From: Holosporales bacterium | Lineage (GTDB): Bacteria; Pseudomonadota; Alphaproteobacteria; UBA3830; JAIRMZ01 | Direction: 5' to 3' | NCBI GenBank assembly: GCA_031279495.1 | Contig: JAITIJ010000079.1 | Coordinates: 1-20,368, forward strand | DNA length: 20,368 bases | Shown here: positions 15,236 to 20,368 of the stretch, piece after piece | How the letters are laid out: every line of letters starts with the position of its first letter | Position numbering within the stretch: the stretch's first letter is position 1 | The notes under the pieces: generated by a model | Told to the model about the DNA's origin: nothing | Databases searched by the model: none | The model's input: only the letters and a program-made list of their open reading frames with translations | Made by a program: the position numbers and the translations under genes

Positions 15236-16147
15236 TTATAGAGATTTCCCAATTAAATGCGGTCGGCCTCGCAAAAAATCTTCTCCACTCATACGCTTTT
15301 TCCCTTCTGGCTGAACTTCCAAGAGGCGCACAGCACCACCAGCGCAAGAGATCGTCAACCACATATCTAAAATTACTCCAGGAGCTTGCTCAACAGGCGG
15401 CATGATAGCCACTTTGAATACCTTTATTCGCTGACCTTTCAACAAAAACCAAGCACCAGGAGTGGGATTGAAAGCGCGAACATGCCGGCTGATTTCAACG
15501 GGTCCCCACTCCCACCCTATTCGTGCTGCTTGCGATGTAATCTTGTGGGCATATATCGCGCCATTTTCTGGTTGCGGACGCGCTTTGCTTGCAAGATCTG
15601 CAAGCGGCAGCAAATGCTCGCGCACAACTTGGCGGCCGGCTGTGGCAAGTTCTTCCAAAAGTTTCCCTGCTGTTGTTTCTGGCTCAATCGCAACGGATTG
15701 AGTTGCCAGTATAGCTCCTGTGTCCAGCCCTTGATCCATTTGCATCAGCGTAACGCCAGTTTGCGTATCTCCAGCCAAAAGAGCCCATTGTATCGGTGCT
15801 GCCCCTCGCCAGCGCGGCAGAAGAGAAGCGTGGATATTAATCCCCCCATAGCGTGAGGCTTCTAAAACACACGATGGCAGAAGTTGTCCATAAGCCGCGA
15901 CAACAAGAGCATCGCAACAAAAAGCAGATTGCTCAATTATGCGCAGAGAAACAGGCGCATACACAGACAATCCTTGCGCTTCAGCCCACAAATGTACCGG
16001 GTTTTTGAATAACTGTTGACCTCTTCCTGCGGGTTTTTCTGGCTGCGTATACACAGCAGACAGAATAACCGGCATCATCTGCAGCTCTTTTAGAATCTCT
16101 AGGGAAAAAGAAGAGCTTCCCATGAAAATAATATTTGGATAGGACAC
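15236..16147 (-). CDS. fmt: Methionyl-tRNA formyltransferase (GTG start)
   Basis: Fmt transfers a formyl group from 10-formyltetrahydrofolate to initiator Met-tRNA, preparing it for translation initiation. The 303-residue product has the N-terminal Rossmann-like strand IIFMGSSSFS and the SLLPRWRGAAPIQWALLAGD active-site block. Catalytic Asn104 and His106 lie in GGINIHAS, and Asp142 in MDQGLDTGA. The C-terminal OB-like domain includes RHVRAFNPTPGAWF. GTG at 16147 is the only start that keeps the first beta strand. The gene def, which often precedes fmt, is not present here; fmt is the first gene of the minus-strand run. Confidence 0.96.
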   Translation of the reverse strand: MSYPNIIFMGSSSFSLEILKELQMMPVILSAVYTQPEKPAGRGQQLFKNPVHLWAEAQGLSVYAPVSLRIIEQSAFCCDALVVAAYGQLLPSCVLEASRYGGINIHASLLPRWRGAAPIQWALLAGDTQTGVTLMQMDQGLDTGAILATQSVAIEPETTAGKLLEELATAGRQVVREHLLPLADLASKARPQPENGAIYAHKITSQAARIGWEWGPVEISRHVRAFNPTPGAWFLLKGQRIKVFKVAIMPPVEQAPGVILDMWLTISCAGGAVRLLEVQPEGKKRMSGEDFLRGRPHLIGKSL

Positions 16148-16175
16148 GTTTTTTCTCTCTTACTCCACCGGAGTC

Positions 16176-16204
16176 AATATACAACCTAAAAAGCGCTTGA
16201 CCTA
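16176..16204 (-). promoter_or_regulatory. Possible fmt promoter
   Basis: On the minus strand TATATT (16181 down to 16176) resembles a -10 element about 30 bases upstream of the fmt GTG. Seventeen bases further upstream is TAGGTC, a poor -35 match. The 89-base gap between fmt and tRNA-Glu must hold promoters for both directions, and these two -35 candidates overlap. The call rests only on position and a five-of-six -10 match. Confidence 0.22.
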
Positions 16205-16225
16205 GATACAGGTTCTCGTTAAGAC
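16197..16225 (+). promoter_or_regulatory. Possible promoter for tRNA-Glu and downstream genes
   Basis: TTGACC at 16197-16202 matches the -35 consensus at five of six positions. Seventeen bases downstream TAAGAC (16220-16225) matches the -10 consensus at three of six. Transcription would then start a few bases before the mature tRNA-Glu 5' end at 16237. Position and spacing are right for a tRNA promoter; the -10 is weak. Confidence 0.32.
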
Positions 16226-16236
16226 CTTGAAGGTGT

Positions 16237-16312
16237 GTCCCCATCGTCTAGAGGCCTAGGACCTCGCCCTTTCAAGGCGGCAACACGGGTTCGAATCCCG
16301 TTGGGGACGCCA
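16237..16312 (+). tRNA. tRNA-Glu, anticodon TTC
   Basis: The sequence folds into a full cloverleaf. The acceptor stem GTCCCCA (16237-16243) pairs with TGGGGAC (16302-16308), the discriminator G is at 16309, and CCA is encoded at 16310-16312. The anticodon stem TCGCC/GGCGG has one T-G wobble and encloses loop CTTTCAA with anticodon TTC at 16271-16273. The T arm is CGGGTTCGAATCCCG. The D arm GTCTAGAGGCCTAGGAC is typical of bacterial tRNA-Glu. Confidence 0.97.
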
Positions 16313-16329
16313 TTTTTCCTCTTTATAAT
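16301..16329 (+). promoter_or_regulatory. Possible promoter for tRNA-Trp-secE-nusG overlapping tRNA-Glu
   Basis: A perfect -10 hexamer TATAAT lies at 16324-16329. TTGGGG is 17 bases upstream (16301-16306), inside the 3' part of tRNA-Glu, and matches the -35 at three positions. A start near 16336 would leave about 30 bases before tRNA-Trp. TATAAT also forms part of the loop of a small hairpin, TTCCTC (16316-16321) pairing with GAGGAA (16330-16335). The element could instead be only a processing spacer within one tRNA transcript. Confidence 0.3.
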
Positions 16330-16367
16330 GAGGAATAACCACGCTATTTATAAGGGAACATAGAATT

Positions 16368-16443
16368 AGGGGTGTAGCTCAATTGGTAGAGTAGCGGTCT
16401 CCAAAACCGTTGGTTGTGGGTTCGAGTCCCGCCGCCCCTGCCA
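16368..16443 (+). tRNA. tRNA-Trp, anticodon CCA
   Basis: Acceptor stem AGGGGTG (16368-16374) pairs with CGCCCCT (16433-16439) with one T-G wobble. The discriminator is G at 16440 and CCA is encoded at 16441-16443. The D arm TAGCTCAATTGGTAGAGTA is standard. The anticodon stem GCGGT/ACCGT carries loop CTCCAAA with anticodon CCA, and the T arm GTGGGTTCGAGTCCCGC is intact. Placement directly before secE-nusG is a common bacterial arrangement. Confidence 0.97.
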
Positions 16444-16473
16444 CCGGTATACTACGAAGATGAGGAAAAACTG

Positions 16474-16659
16474 ATGAAAATAGGCGAATTTATAGAGGGG
16501 GTCCGATTTGAAGCCAAGCGCGTCGTCTGGCCAAAGCAAGAAGAAACACTCTGGACAACTGTTTCTGTTGTCGTTTTCGTTTTTGGTGCTGCGGGATACT
16601 TTATTATCACTGACACCATTATATTCACGACATTTAAGAAATTGCTTGGGATAGGATAG
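16474..16659 (+). CDS. secE: Preprotein translocase subunit SecE
   Basis: SecE clamps and stabilises the SecY channel in the inner membrane. The 61-residue product starts MKIGEFIEGVRFEAKRVVWP; the cytoplasmic amphipathic helix with E.KRVVWP..EE is the family hallmark. It has one membrane segment at about residues 27-50 (TVSVVVFVFGAAGYFIIT). The frame is open back into tRNA-Trp, but the ATG at 16474, preceded by GAGG, gives the normal single-membrane-segment form found in most non-enteric bacteria. It lies 30 bases after tRNA-Trp. Confidence 0.96.
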   Translation: MKIGEFIEGVRFEAKRVVWPKQEETLWTTVSVVVFVFGAAGYFIITDTIIFTTFKKLLGIG

Positions 16660-16663
16660 AAGT

Positions 16664-17200
16664 ATGGCTGTTTCGTTACGCTGGTACGTTGTAAACGTCT
16701 ACGCTGGATTTGAAAAAAGAATCAGCGAACAGATTAGAGAAAAAGTAGCGGAAAAAGGACTTGGCGAGCAACTGGGCGAGATCCTTGTGCCTTCTGAGGA
16801 GGTCACGGAAATCAGCCGTGGCGCCAAAGTTACGCGCGAGAAGCAATATTTCCCAGGCTATATTTTGGTCGAGATGCATCTGAACAACGAAATCTGGTAT
16901 GTCATCCGTTCAATTCCGCGTGTGGGTGGTATTTTAGGGGCACAGGGAACGCCTGCTCCCATCTCTGCATGTGAAGTGGAAAGAATTCGCCAAAGCATGG
17001 TGAACAAAACTCTCTCTGAGCATCAAGGATCATTGTACCAGATTGGAGAAATGGTACGTGTTACCGATGGACCTTTTGCTTCTTTCCAAGGAGTGGTTGA
17101 AGAAATATCTCAAGACAAGTCTAAACTTAAGGTCTCGATCTCTATTTTCGGTCGGTATACCAACATCGACTTAACCTTCTCTCAGGTAAGCAAAACATAG
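16664..17200 (+). CDS. nusG: Transcription termination/antitermination factor NusG
   Basis: NusG binds RNA polymerase, suppresses pausing, and links it to Rho or to the ribosome through S10. The 178-residue product has the NGN domain from RWYVVNVYAGFE (residues 6-17) through KQYFPGYILVEM (60-71) to IRSIPRVGGILG. The C-terminal KOW domain is at about residues 126-153, with GEMVRVTDGPFASFQGVVEEI. Lengths and motifs are normal. The ATG at 16664 lies four bases after the secE stop. The usual downstream rplK is not present; a FYDLN_acid gene follows instead. Confidence 0.98.
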   Translation: MAVSLRWYVVNVYAGFEKRISEQIREKVAEKGLGEQLGEILVPSEEVTEISRGAKVTREKQYFPGYILVEMHLNNEIWYVIRSIPRVGGILGAQGTPAPISACEVERIRQSMVNKTLSEHQGSLYQIGEMVRVTDGPFASFQGVVEEISQDKSKLKVSISIFGRYTNIDLTFSQVSKT

Positions 17201-17209
17201 GAGAACCGC

Positions 17210-17545
17210 ATGGTAGCAAAACCGGAATGGGGAAAACGGCATGTATGTATGCAGTGTAACGCGCATTTTTATGATCTGCAGAAGCATCCTATTTTGTGCC
17301 CTAAATGTGGAGTAGAATTTGATCCAGAATCCATACTGAAACGTCGTGCTAAGGTGGCTCCCGGAGGTCAGTCGGAAGAATTAGCCTTAGATGGCATCGA
17401 TATCGAGAGCATGGGGGGCGCTTTGGGCTTAGTTGAAGAGCAAGCGGACAGGGAAGACGTTTTAGAAGACGCTGATGACTTGTCTTCAGGTGTAGTCGAC
17501 GATGTAACAGCAGTGCGCAGCGATTTTGACGACGAAACTGAATGA
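17210..17545 (+). CDS. FYDLN_acid family zinc-ribbon protein
   Basis: The 111-residue product starts with a zinc-ribbon-like module: Cys13 and Cys16 (CMQC) and Cys30 and Cys33 (CPKC), with the name-giving FYDL at residues 20-23. The remainder is strongly acidic, ending in DFDDETE, with no other recognisable domain. This architecture matches the FYDLN_acid family (TIGR02300, Pfam PF09538), which is found mainly in alphaproteobacteria and has no firmly known function. The ATG at 17210 follows the nusG stop by nine bases, with GGAGAA as binding site, so the gene is probably cotranscribed with secE-nusG. Confidence 0.92.
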   Translation: MVAKPEWGKRHVCMQCNAHFYDLQKHPILCPKCGVEFDPESILKRRAKVAPGGQSEELALDGIDIESMGGALGLVEEQADREDVLEDADDLSSGVVDDVTAVRSDFDDETE

Positions 17546-18233
17546 AGACTTGTGCTTTAGGTGCGTTGGGAGGGAAGACGTCGCGGAAGAGCAGCGTCTT
17601 ATAGATTAGATGGCTCTTCTGTAAAGCAGTAAGGGGGCGCAGAAGTGGATTAAAAAGGTTTTTTCTTAGGTCTGGCTCCTAAGTATAGTGGTGTTTTGTT
17701 GTTCTTTTAAGGAGCTTTTAGTCTTTGCTGTTCTTCTGATGTGCTTCTTGGGTCTAATGTTATAAGCTCCAGCCTATATGAAATGTCGGGGGAGATGCTT
17801 CTTGATCAACGCATTGAGTCTTCTGCAAAAGATGGAAGTGAGAACTAAAATATAGCAGAGAGAATTGTTTGTCTCGTCGATTAACCCTTATTTTTAACGA
17901 GGTTTTTCGCAGAGGTTGATAAAACAGTCGAAATATACAAAGCAAGGAGAACCACCAATTCAATATAGCATGAATCTATTCTCACAGTCAGCGCATTTGC
18001 GTATCTTTCTGCTCTTGTAAAAAGACTCTTTATGCGACGACCCTCGAAGAGAGAAGAGGATATCCCCTTCTTTTGAGGGTAAAACGCTCTCTATGATTAT
18101 TGCTTGAGGTTCTCCCCTTGTAGCATCGCTAATACACAATTAAATCGATAAATGTGTTTTGTTAGGTTTGCTATATTTCCCTGCACTGAAGCAAGCGCTT
18201 CTGAGAACACTGAGTGGGCCTCTGCAGACAACT
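17546..18233. other. 688-base intergenic region without a credible gene
   Basis: The region lies between two converging units: the plus-strand FYDLN_acid gene and the minus-strand phage genes. No open frame here has both a good start and a recognisable protein. It contains several inverted repeats: AAGACG/CGTCTT interleaved with GAAGAGC/GCTCTTC (17575-17619), CTTAGG/CCTAAG (17665-17683), GCTCCT/AGGAGC followed by TTTTA (17675-17719), a long hairpin at 18040-18080, and GAAGC/GCTTC (18188-18201). No tRNA, transposon ends or clear attachment-site duplication were seen. It could be a terminator zone, the edge of an integrated phage, or decayed sequence. Confidence 0.6.
18040..18080. other. Long imperfect hairpin (inverted repeat)
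   Basis: ACCCTC (18040-18045) pairs with GAGGGT (18075-18080). After a three-base bulge, 18049-18059 pairs with 18064-18074 with one mismatch and two G-T wobbles, closing on an ATAT loop. About 17 base pairs form in total, with GGATATCC at the tip. It lies 154 bases downstream of the holin-like gene on the minus strand. Neither side shows a T tract directly after the stem, so an intrinsic terminator is possible but not proven. Confidence 0.5.
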
Positions 18234-18767
18234 TTAGGATTCCCGGCCCATCAGGACGGCGGTTGTGCGGTCGTCCTTGTCGCGACTGCCACGAGAAGAG
18301 CCGAATTCGAATCCATACGCATCTTTCAAGCACGAACCAAAAATGCCGGAAATCGTAGAGATAATACCAACCGCTTCTCCTGGAAGATTATTCTTAAAGA
18401 ACACAAGCACAGAAAGGCAGAAAACAAGCCCGAAAGCAGCAGCCACGACCATAATGTCTCCGCGCATGTTCTTTCTTCCGGCAAGAACCGTCATCAGATT
18501 CCGCACACGTTCCTCTTGCGCCGATTTGATCATGCTATCTTCCAGATGCTCACTCAAAGAAAGCAGCTCCACCTGAAAAAGCTTTACCTTATTTGCATCT
18601 TCGCGGAAGATGCGCACGATCTCAACAGGATCGCGCATTTGCGTGATTTTTCGAGCTGTAGTAACGATCGTTTTGGCGTTTATAAGCGCCGAAGGACCTA
18701 CAACCCATCGGCGAACAATGGGAGCAAATTCCGCTAATGACAAAGCTGTTGCAATGGCATGACTCAT
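18234..18767 (-). CDS. Phage holin-like membrane protein
   Basis: This 177-residue protein has a soluble, charged N-terminal part of about 95 residues (ARKITQMRDPVEIVRIFRED, then a helical stretch). Two membrane segments follow, at about residues 104-124 (IMVVAAAFGLVFCLSVLVFF) and 132-148 (VGIISTISGIFGSCLKD). It ends with FGSSRGSRDKD. This ending and the two- to three-segment hairpin resemble small phage membrane proteins annotated as holins in alphaproteobacterial prophages. Holins let the endolysin reach the cell wall. The ATG overlaps the upstream endolysin stop (ATGA), which supports a lysis role. No biochemical residue proves it. Confidence 0.62.
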   Translation of the reverse strand: MSHAIATALSLAEFAPIVRRWVVGPSALINAKTIVTTARKITQMRDPVEIVRIFREDANKVKLFQVELLSLSEHLEDSMIKSAQEERVRNLMTVLAGRKNMRGDIMVVAAAFGLVFCLSVLVFFKNNLPGEAVGIISTISGIFGSCLKDAYGFEFGSSRGSRDKDDRTTAVLMGRES

Positions 18768-19195
18768 AGTGCTGTCTCCTTATAAAGATTGTAAAAAATA
18801 TGACGGCCCAAAGTCAGAAGAGGTTTTTTCCTAAGAGCCCATGATGGCGCGATCTCAATACTGTGATAATGATCTGCTCCTTTTGTGATATCTGGCCATT
18901 TTTCCTCTAGAACGTTTTTGGCCGTTTCCCAGCATAAATCGAACAGTATCTCCCCACGCATGGCATTCTTCATTGCGGTTCTGTTGGGATCCTTTAGATT
19001 CCAGCAAGAGAACTGCTTAGGTTGCAGGCAAATGTCGCGAATAGTTCCGCCCCAGAAAGATTTTTTCTTGCTTCTGTTAAGCACAACGTTAGCTACTGCA
19101 ATAAGAGCGGCCATTCCTGTACTGGAAAACTCTCCGCGCGCTTCTCCATAAATTGTGCGCGCAAGAATGTCGATATCTTCTAGACTAATAATCAT
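18764..19195 (-). CDS. SleB/CwlJ-type cell wall hydrolase, likely phage endolysin
   Basis: The product matches the hydrolase_2 family (PF07486), which cleaves peptidoglycan glycan strands. Residues 12-22 read ARTIYGEARGE, with Glu18 in the conserved catalytic position. Then come AALIAVANVVLNRSKKKSF, CLQPKQFSCWN, and the C-terminal ADHYHSIEIAPSWA typical of the family. There is no signal peptide, as expected for an endolysin that relies on a holin. From ATG 19195 it has 143 residues. That ATG follows GAGAGAAAAAG and gives the normal short lead into the catalytic motif. An in-frame ATG at 19213 without a binding site would add six residues (MKREKK). Confidence 0.85.
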   Translation of the reverse strand: MIISLEDIDILARTIYGEARGEFSSTGMAALIAVANVVLNRSKKKSFWGGTIRDICLQPKQFSCWNLKDPNRTAMKNAMRGEILFDLCWETAKNVLEEKWPDITKGADHYHSIEIAPSWALRKKPLLTLGRHIFYNLYKETAL

Positions 19196-19222
19196 CTTTT
19201 TCTCTCTTTTCATTTTCTAAAT

Positions 19223-19588
19223 TTATAAAAATATTTTCCATAAACCTTGCCTTTTATCTTCTTCAAAGTCTTTTGATTCATGTGCACGCATAGCGCACCA
19301 CGTGTGCGATTCGTGTGCCACCAAATCGTCTCGTGCATAGACTTGCATGGTTTGCCACCCTCCTTTTGGAATAAAGCGTTGCACTGGAAGTTCTGCTTCT
19401 CCTAAGATGCGACCAGAAGGACCTAGGAAACGAAGGCGCGCGTCGTGTTGCTCTATACTCAAAAGACTTGTTGGTGATGTTTTTTGATTTTCAATTGCTA
19501 AGAGACGTTTTTCTAAATTCTCAAAATTTGCATCAACCTCAGCACTCGTTAACGGTGCTCCTTTGATGTGACGGTATGTAATTCCCAT
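19223..19588 (-). CDS. Small phage tail-fibre-like protein
   Basis: The 121-residue product begins MGITYRHIKGAPLTSAEVDANFENLE, a motif found at the N-terminus of many phage tail or fibre proteins. A short helical linker follows. The C-terminal 45 residues (KGGWQTMQVYARDDLVAHES, then WCAMRAHESKDFEEDKRQGLWK) follow the pattern GxW, Y, D.V, W.A, H.S..F..D, G.W. That pattern is seen in carbohydrate-binding-like modules of phage fibres. It may bind a cell-surface glycan or cap a fibre. A strong AAGGAG binding site overlaps the upstream stop. Length is short for a complete fibre, so it may be an accessory subunit. Confidence 0.65.
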   Translation of the reverse strand: MGITYRHIKGAPLTSAEVDANFENLEKRLLAIENQKTSPTSLLSIEQHDARLRFLGPSGRILGEAELPVQRFIPKGGWQTMQVYARDDLVAHESHTWCAMRAHESKDFEEDKRQGLWKIFL

Positions 19589-19598
19589 ATTTTTCTCC

Positions 19599-20366
19599 TT
19601 ACTCTATTGGTTCAAATAAAATGTCAACATTGTTTTCCCAATACGGATCTTTGAAAAAACGTGTTGAGCGGTAGTGTTTTTGTTGTTCATCACGATGCTG
19701 CACGGCAAGTCGCGCACGACCAGAAAAGATAGCAACTCCCAGAGTTTCTTTTTCTTCTTCTGATGCCGCATCTGCAACATGAACTGTTCGTCCTTCTACG
19801 ACGCCACCTGTAAACACCTCAAGGCCACGCCTCTTCCAATAGCTACTGCGCGTGCAGATAGCTCGTGTTTGTTGCCGCAGATTAATGCATTGAAAAAAGA
19901 CAGGCTCAACAGCTTCTGGAGAGATCCTCTCTTCCCAAAATCCTCCGTAACCACGCAAGAGCAGTCTCTTTTCGTCAGGAGGCGATCCCTCTGGCAGCAT
20001 GCCGTACTGTGTTTGCGTGTAGAAGTCACGGATATCTGCTCGTTGAGTAATAAACGGTTTTCGATAGAGTATTTCCCCTGAGGGAAAAAGAATTCTCTCT
20101 TTGTTCGTGGCGGTTCCGCGAACAAACACCGTTTCTTTTTCTTGCGAAAACCACAAGCGCATAACGCCCGCATACTCTAATCGGACGGCTTGCCATCGCG
20201 CACGCCGCGCAAGATGCTGACTTTCATCATCCATGCCGATGCTTTCGTGATATAAAGAAGAAGCAAGACAGGGAGTACGATTCTCTATGCGTTCGATACT
20301 AGGGCGAACCATGATGGGTTCCGGAACCATTTTTGCCGATACGAGAATCTTTAACGGCCAAAAATA
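19599..20366 (-). CDS. Partial uncharacterised phage-region protein (5' end outside window)
   Basis: I do not recognise this protein. The frame is open from the right edge to a TAA at 19599. A methionine codon exists at 20330, but it has no binding site and the frame continues upstream of it, so the true start may lie outside the window. The visible 255 residues are soluble, rich in Arg, Glu and aromatic residues, without membrane segments or clear repeats. Fragments such as GGFWEERISPEAVEPVFFQ and FKDPYWENNVDILFEPIE suggest beta structure. It lies directly upstream of the tail-fibre-like gene in the same direction, so a phage structural role is a reasonable inference only. Confidence 0.6.
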   Translation of the reverse strand, partial: YFWPLKILVSAKMVPEPIMVRPSIERIENRTPCLASSLYHESIGMDDESQHLARRARWQAVRLEYAGVMRLWFSQEKETVFVRGTATNKERILFPSGEILYRKPFITQRADIRDFYTQTQYGMLPEGSPPDEKRLLLRGYGGFWEERISPEAVEPVFFQCINLRQQTRAICTRSSYWKRRGLEVFTGGVVEGRTVHVADAASEEEKETLGVAIFSGRARLAVQHRDEQQKHYRSTRFFKDPYWENNVDILFEPIE

Positions 20367-20368
20367 CT

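Noticed and set aside
16414..16473. 20-residue N-terminal extension of SecE starting within tRNA-Trp
   Set aside because: The extension is the tRNA read as codons; the ATG at 16474 has its own binding site and gives the normal SecE start.
17542..17604. 20-residue frame whose ATG overlaps the FYDLN_acid stop as ATGA
   Set aside because: Too short to support as a gene and it ends inside the interleaved stem region; no similarity to any known small protein.
17641..17670. AAAAAGGTTTTTT as a possible terminator
   Set aside because: The arms are A/T only with a two-base centre, so no stable hairpin forms.
17760..17963. 67-residue minus-strand open frame in the intergenic region
   Set aside because: It starts with TTG, lacks recognisable protein features, is rich in aromatic and basic residues as random translation often is, and crosses no conserved context.
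17546..18233. Prophage attachment site or tRNA fragment in the intergenic region
   Set aside because: No segment matching the 3' end of the two nearby tRNAs or any direct repeat of convincing length was seen; the other phage end is outside the window.
18097..18358. Short frames on both strands at the end of the holin-like gene
   Set aside because: They overlap the holin-like gene or each other, have no good start, and show no protein motif.

Overview
The window looks chromosomal and most likely comes from an alphaproteobacterium. Three things point that way. A FYDLN_acid family protein (17210-17545) follows nusG. EF-Tu and ribosomal protein S3 have alphaproteobacterial-looking sequences. The str, S10 and spc ribosomal operons are fused into one run. 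Base composition is near balanced by eye. Extreme compaction, frequent GTG starts and a phage late-gene block next door would fit a host-associated lineage, but genus and family cannot be fixed from this sequence.

Positions 1-16147 are one co-directional minus-strand run of 28 genes. In transcription order: fmt, truA, rpsL, rpsG, fusA, tuf, rpsJ, rplC, rplD, rplW, rplB, rpsS, rplV, rpsC, rplP, rpmC, rpsQ, rplN, rplX, rplE, rpsN, rpsH, rplF, rplR, rpsE, rpmD, rplO, and secY, which is cut by the left edge. Gaps are 0-41 bases and many junctions overlap. The run supplies small- and large-subunit ribosomal proteins, two elongation factors, initiator-tRNA formylation, tRNA pseudouridylation and the SecY channel. 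No other gene interrupts it.

From 16237 the plus strand carries tRNA-Glu(TTC), tRNA-Trp(CCA), secE, nusG and the FYDLN_acid gene. It starts divergently from fmt, with 89 bases between them. SecE from this unit pairs with SecY from the other. The usual nusG-rplKAJL-rpoBC continuation is absent.

Positions 17546-18233 (688 bases) hold no credible gene but contain several potential RNA secondary structures and a 17-bp hairpin. From 18234 to the right edge the minus strand carries the distal end of a phage-type late operon: a partial unrecognised protein, a small tail-fibre-like protein, a SleB/CwlJ-type endolysin, and a holin-like membrane protein that overlaps the endolysin by four bases. No integrase, attachment site, CRISPR array or insertion sequence is visible. 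I found no clearly new biological system. The points most worth checking are the phage lysis block, the structured intergenic region, and the unusual junctions and cysteine content in the ribosomal cluster.
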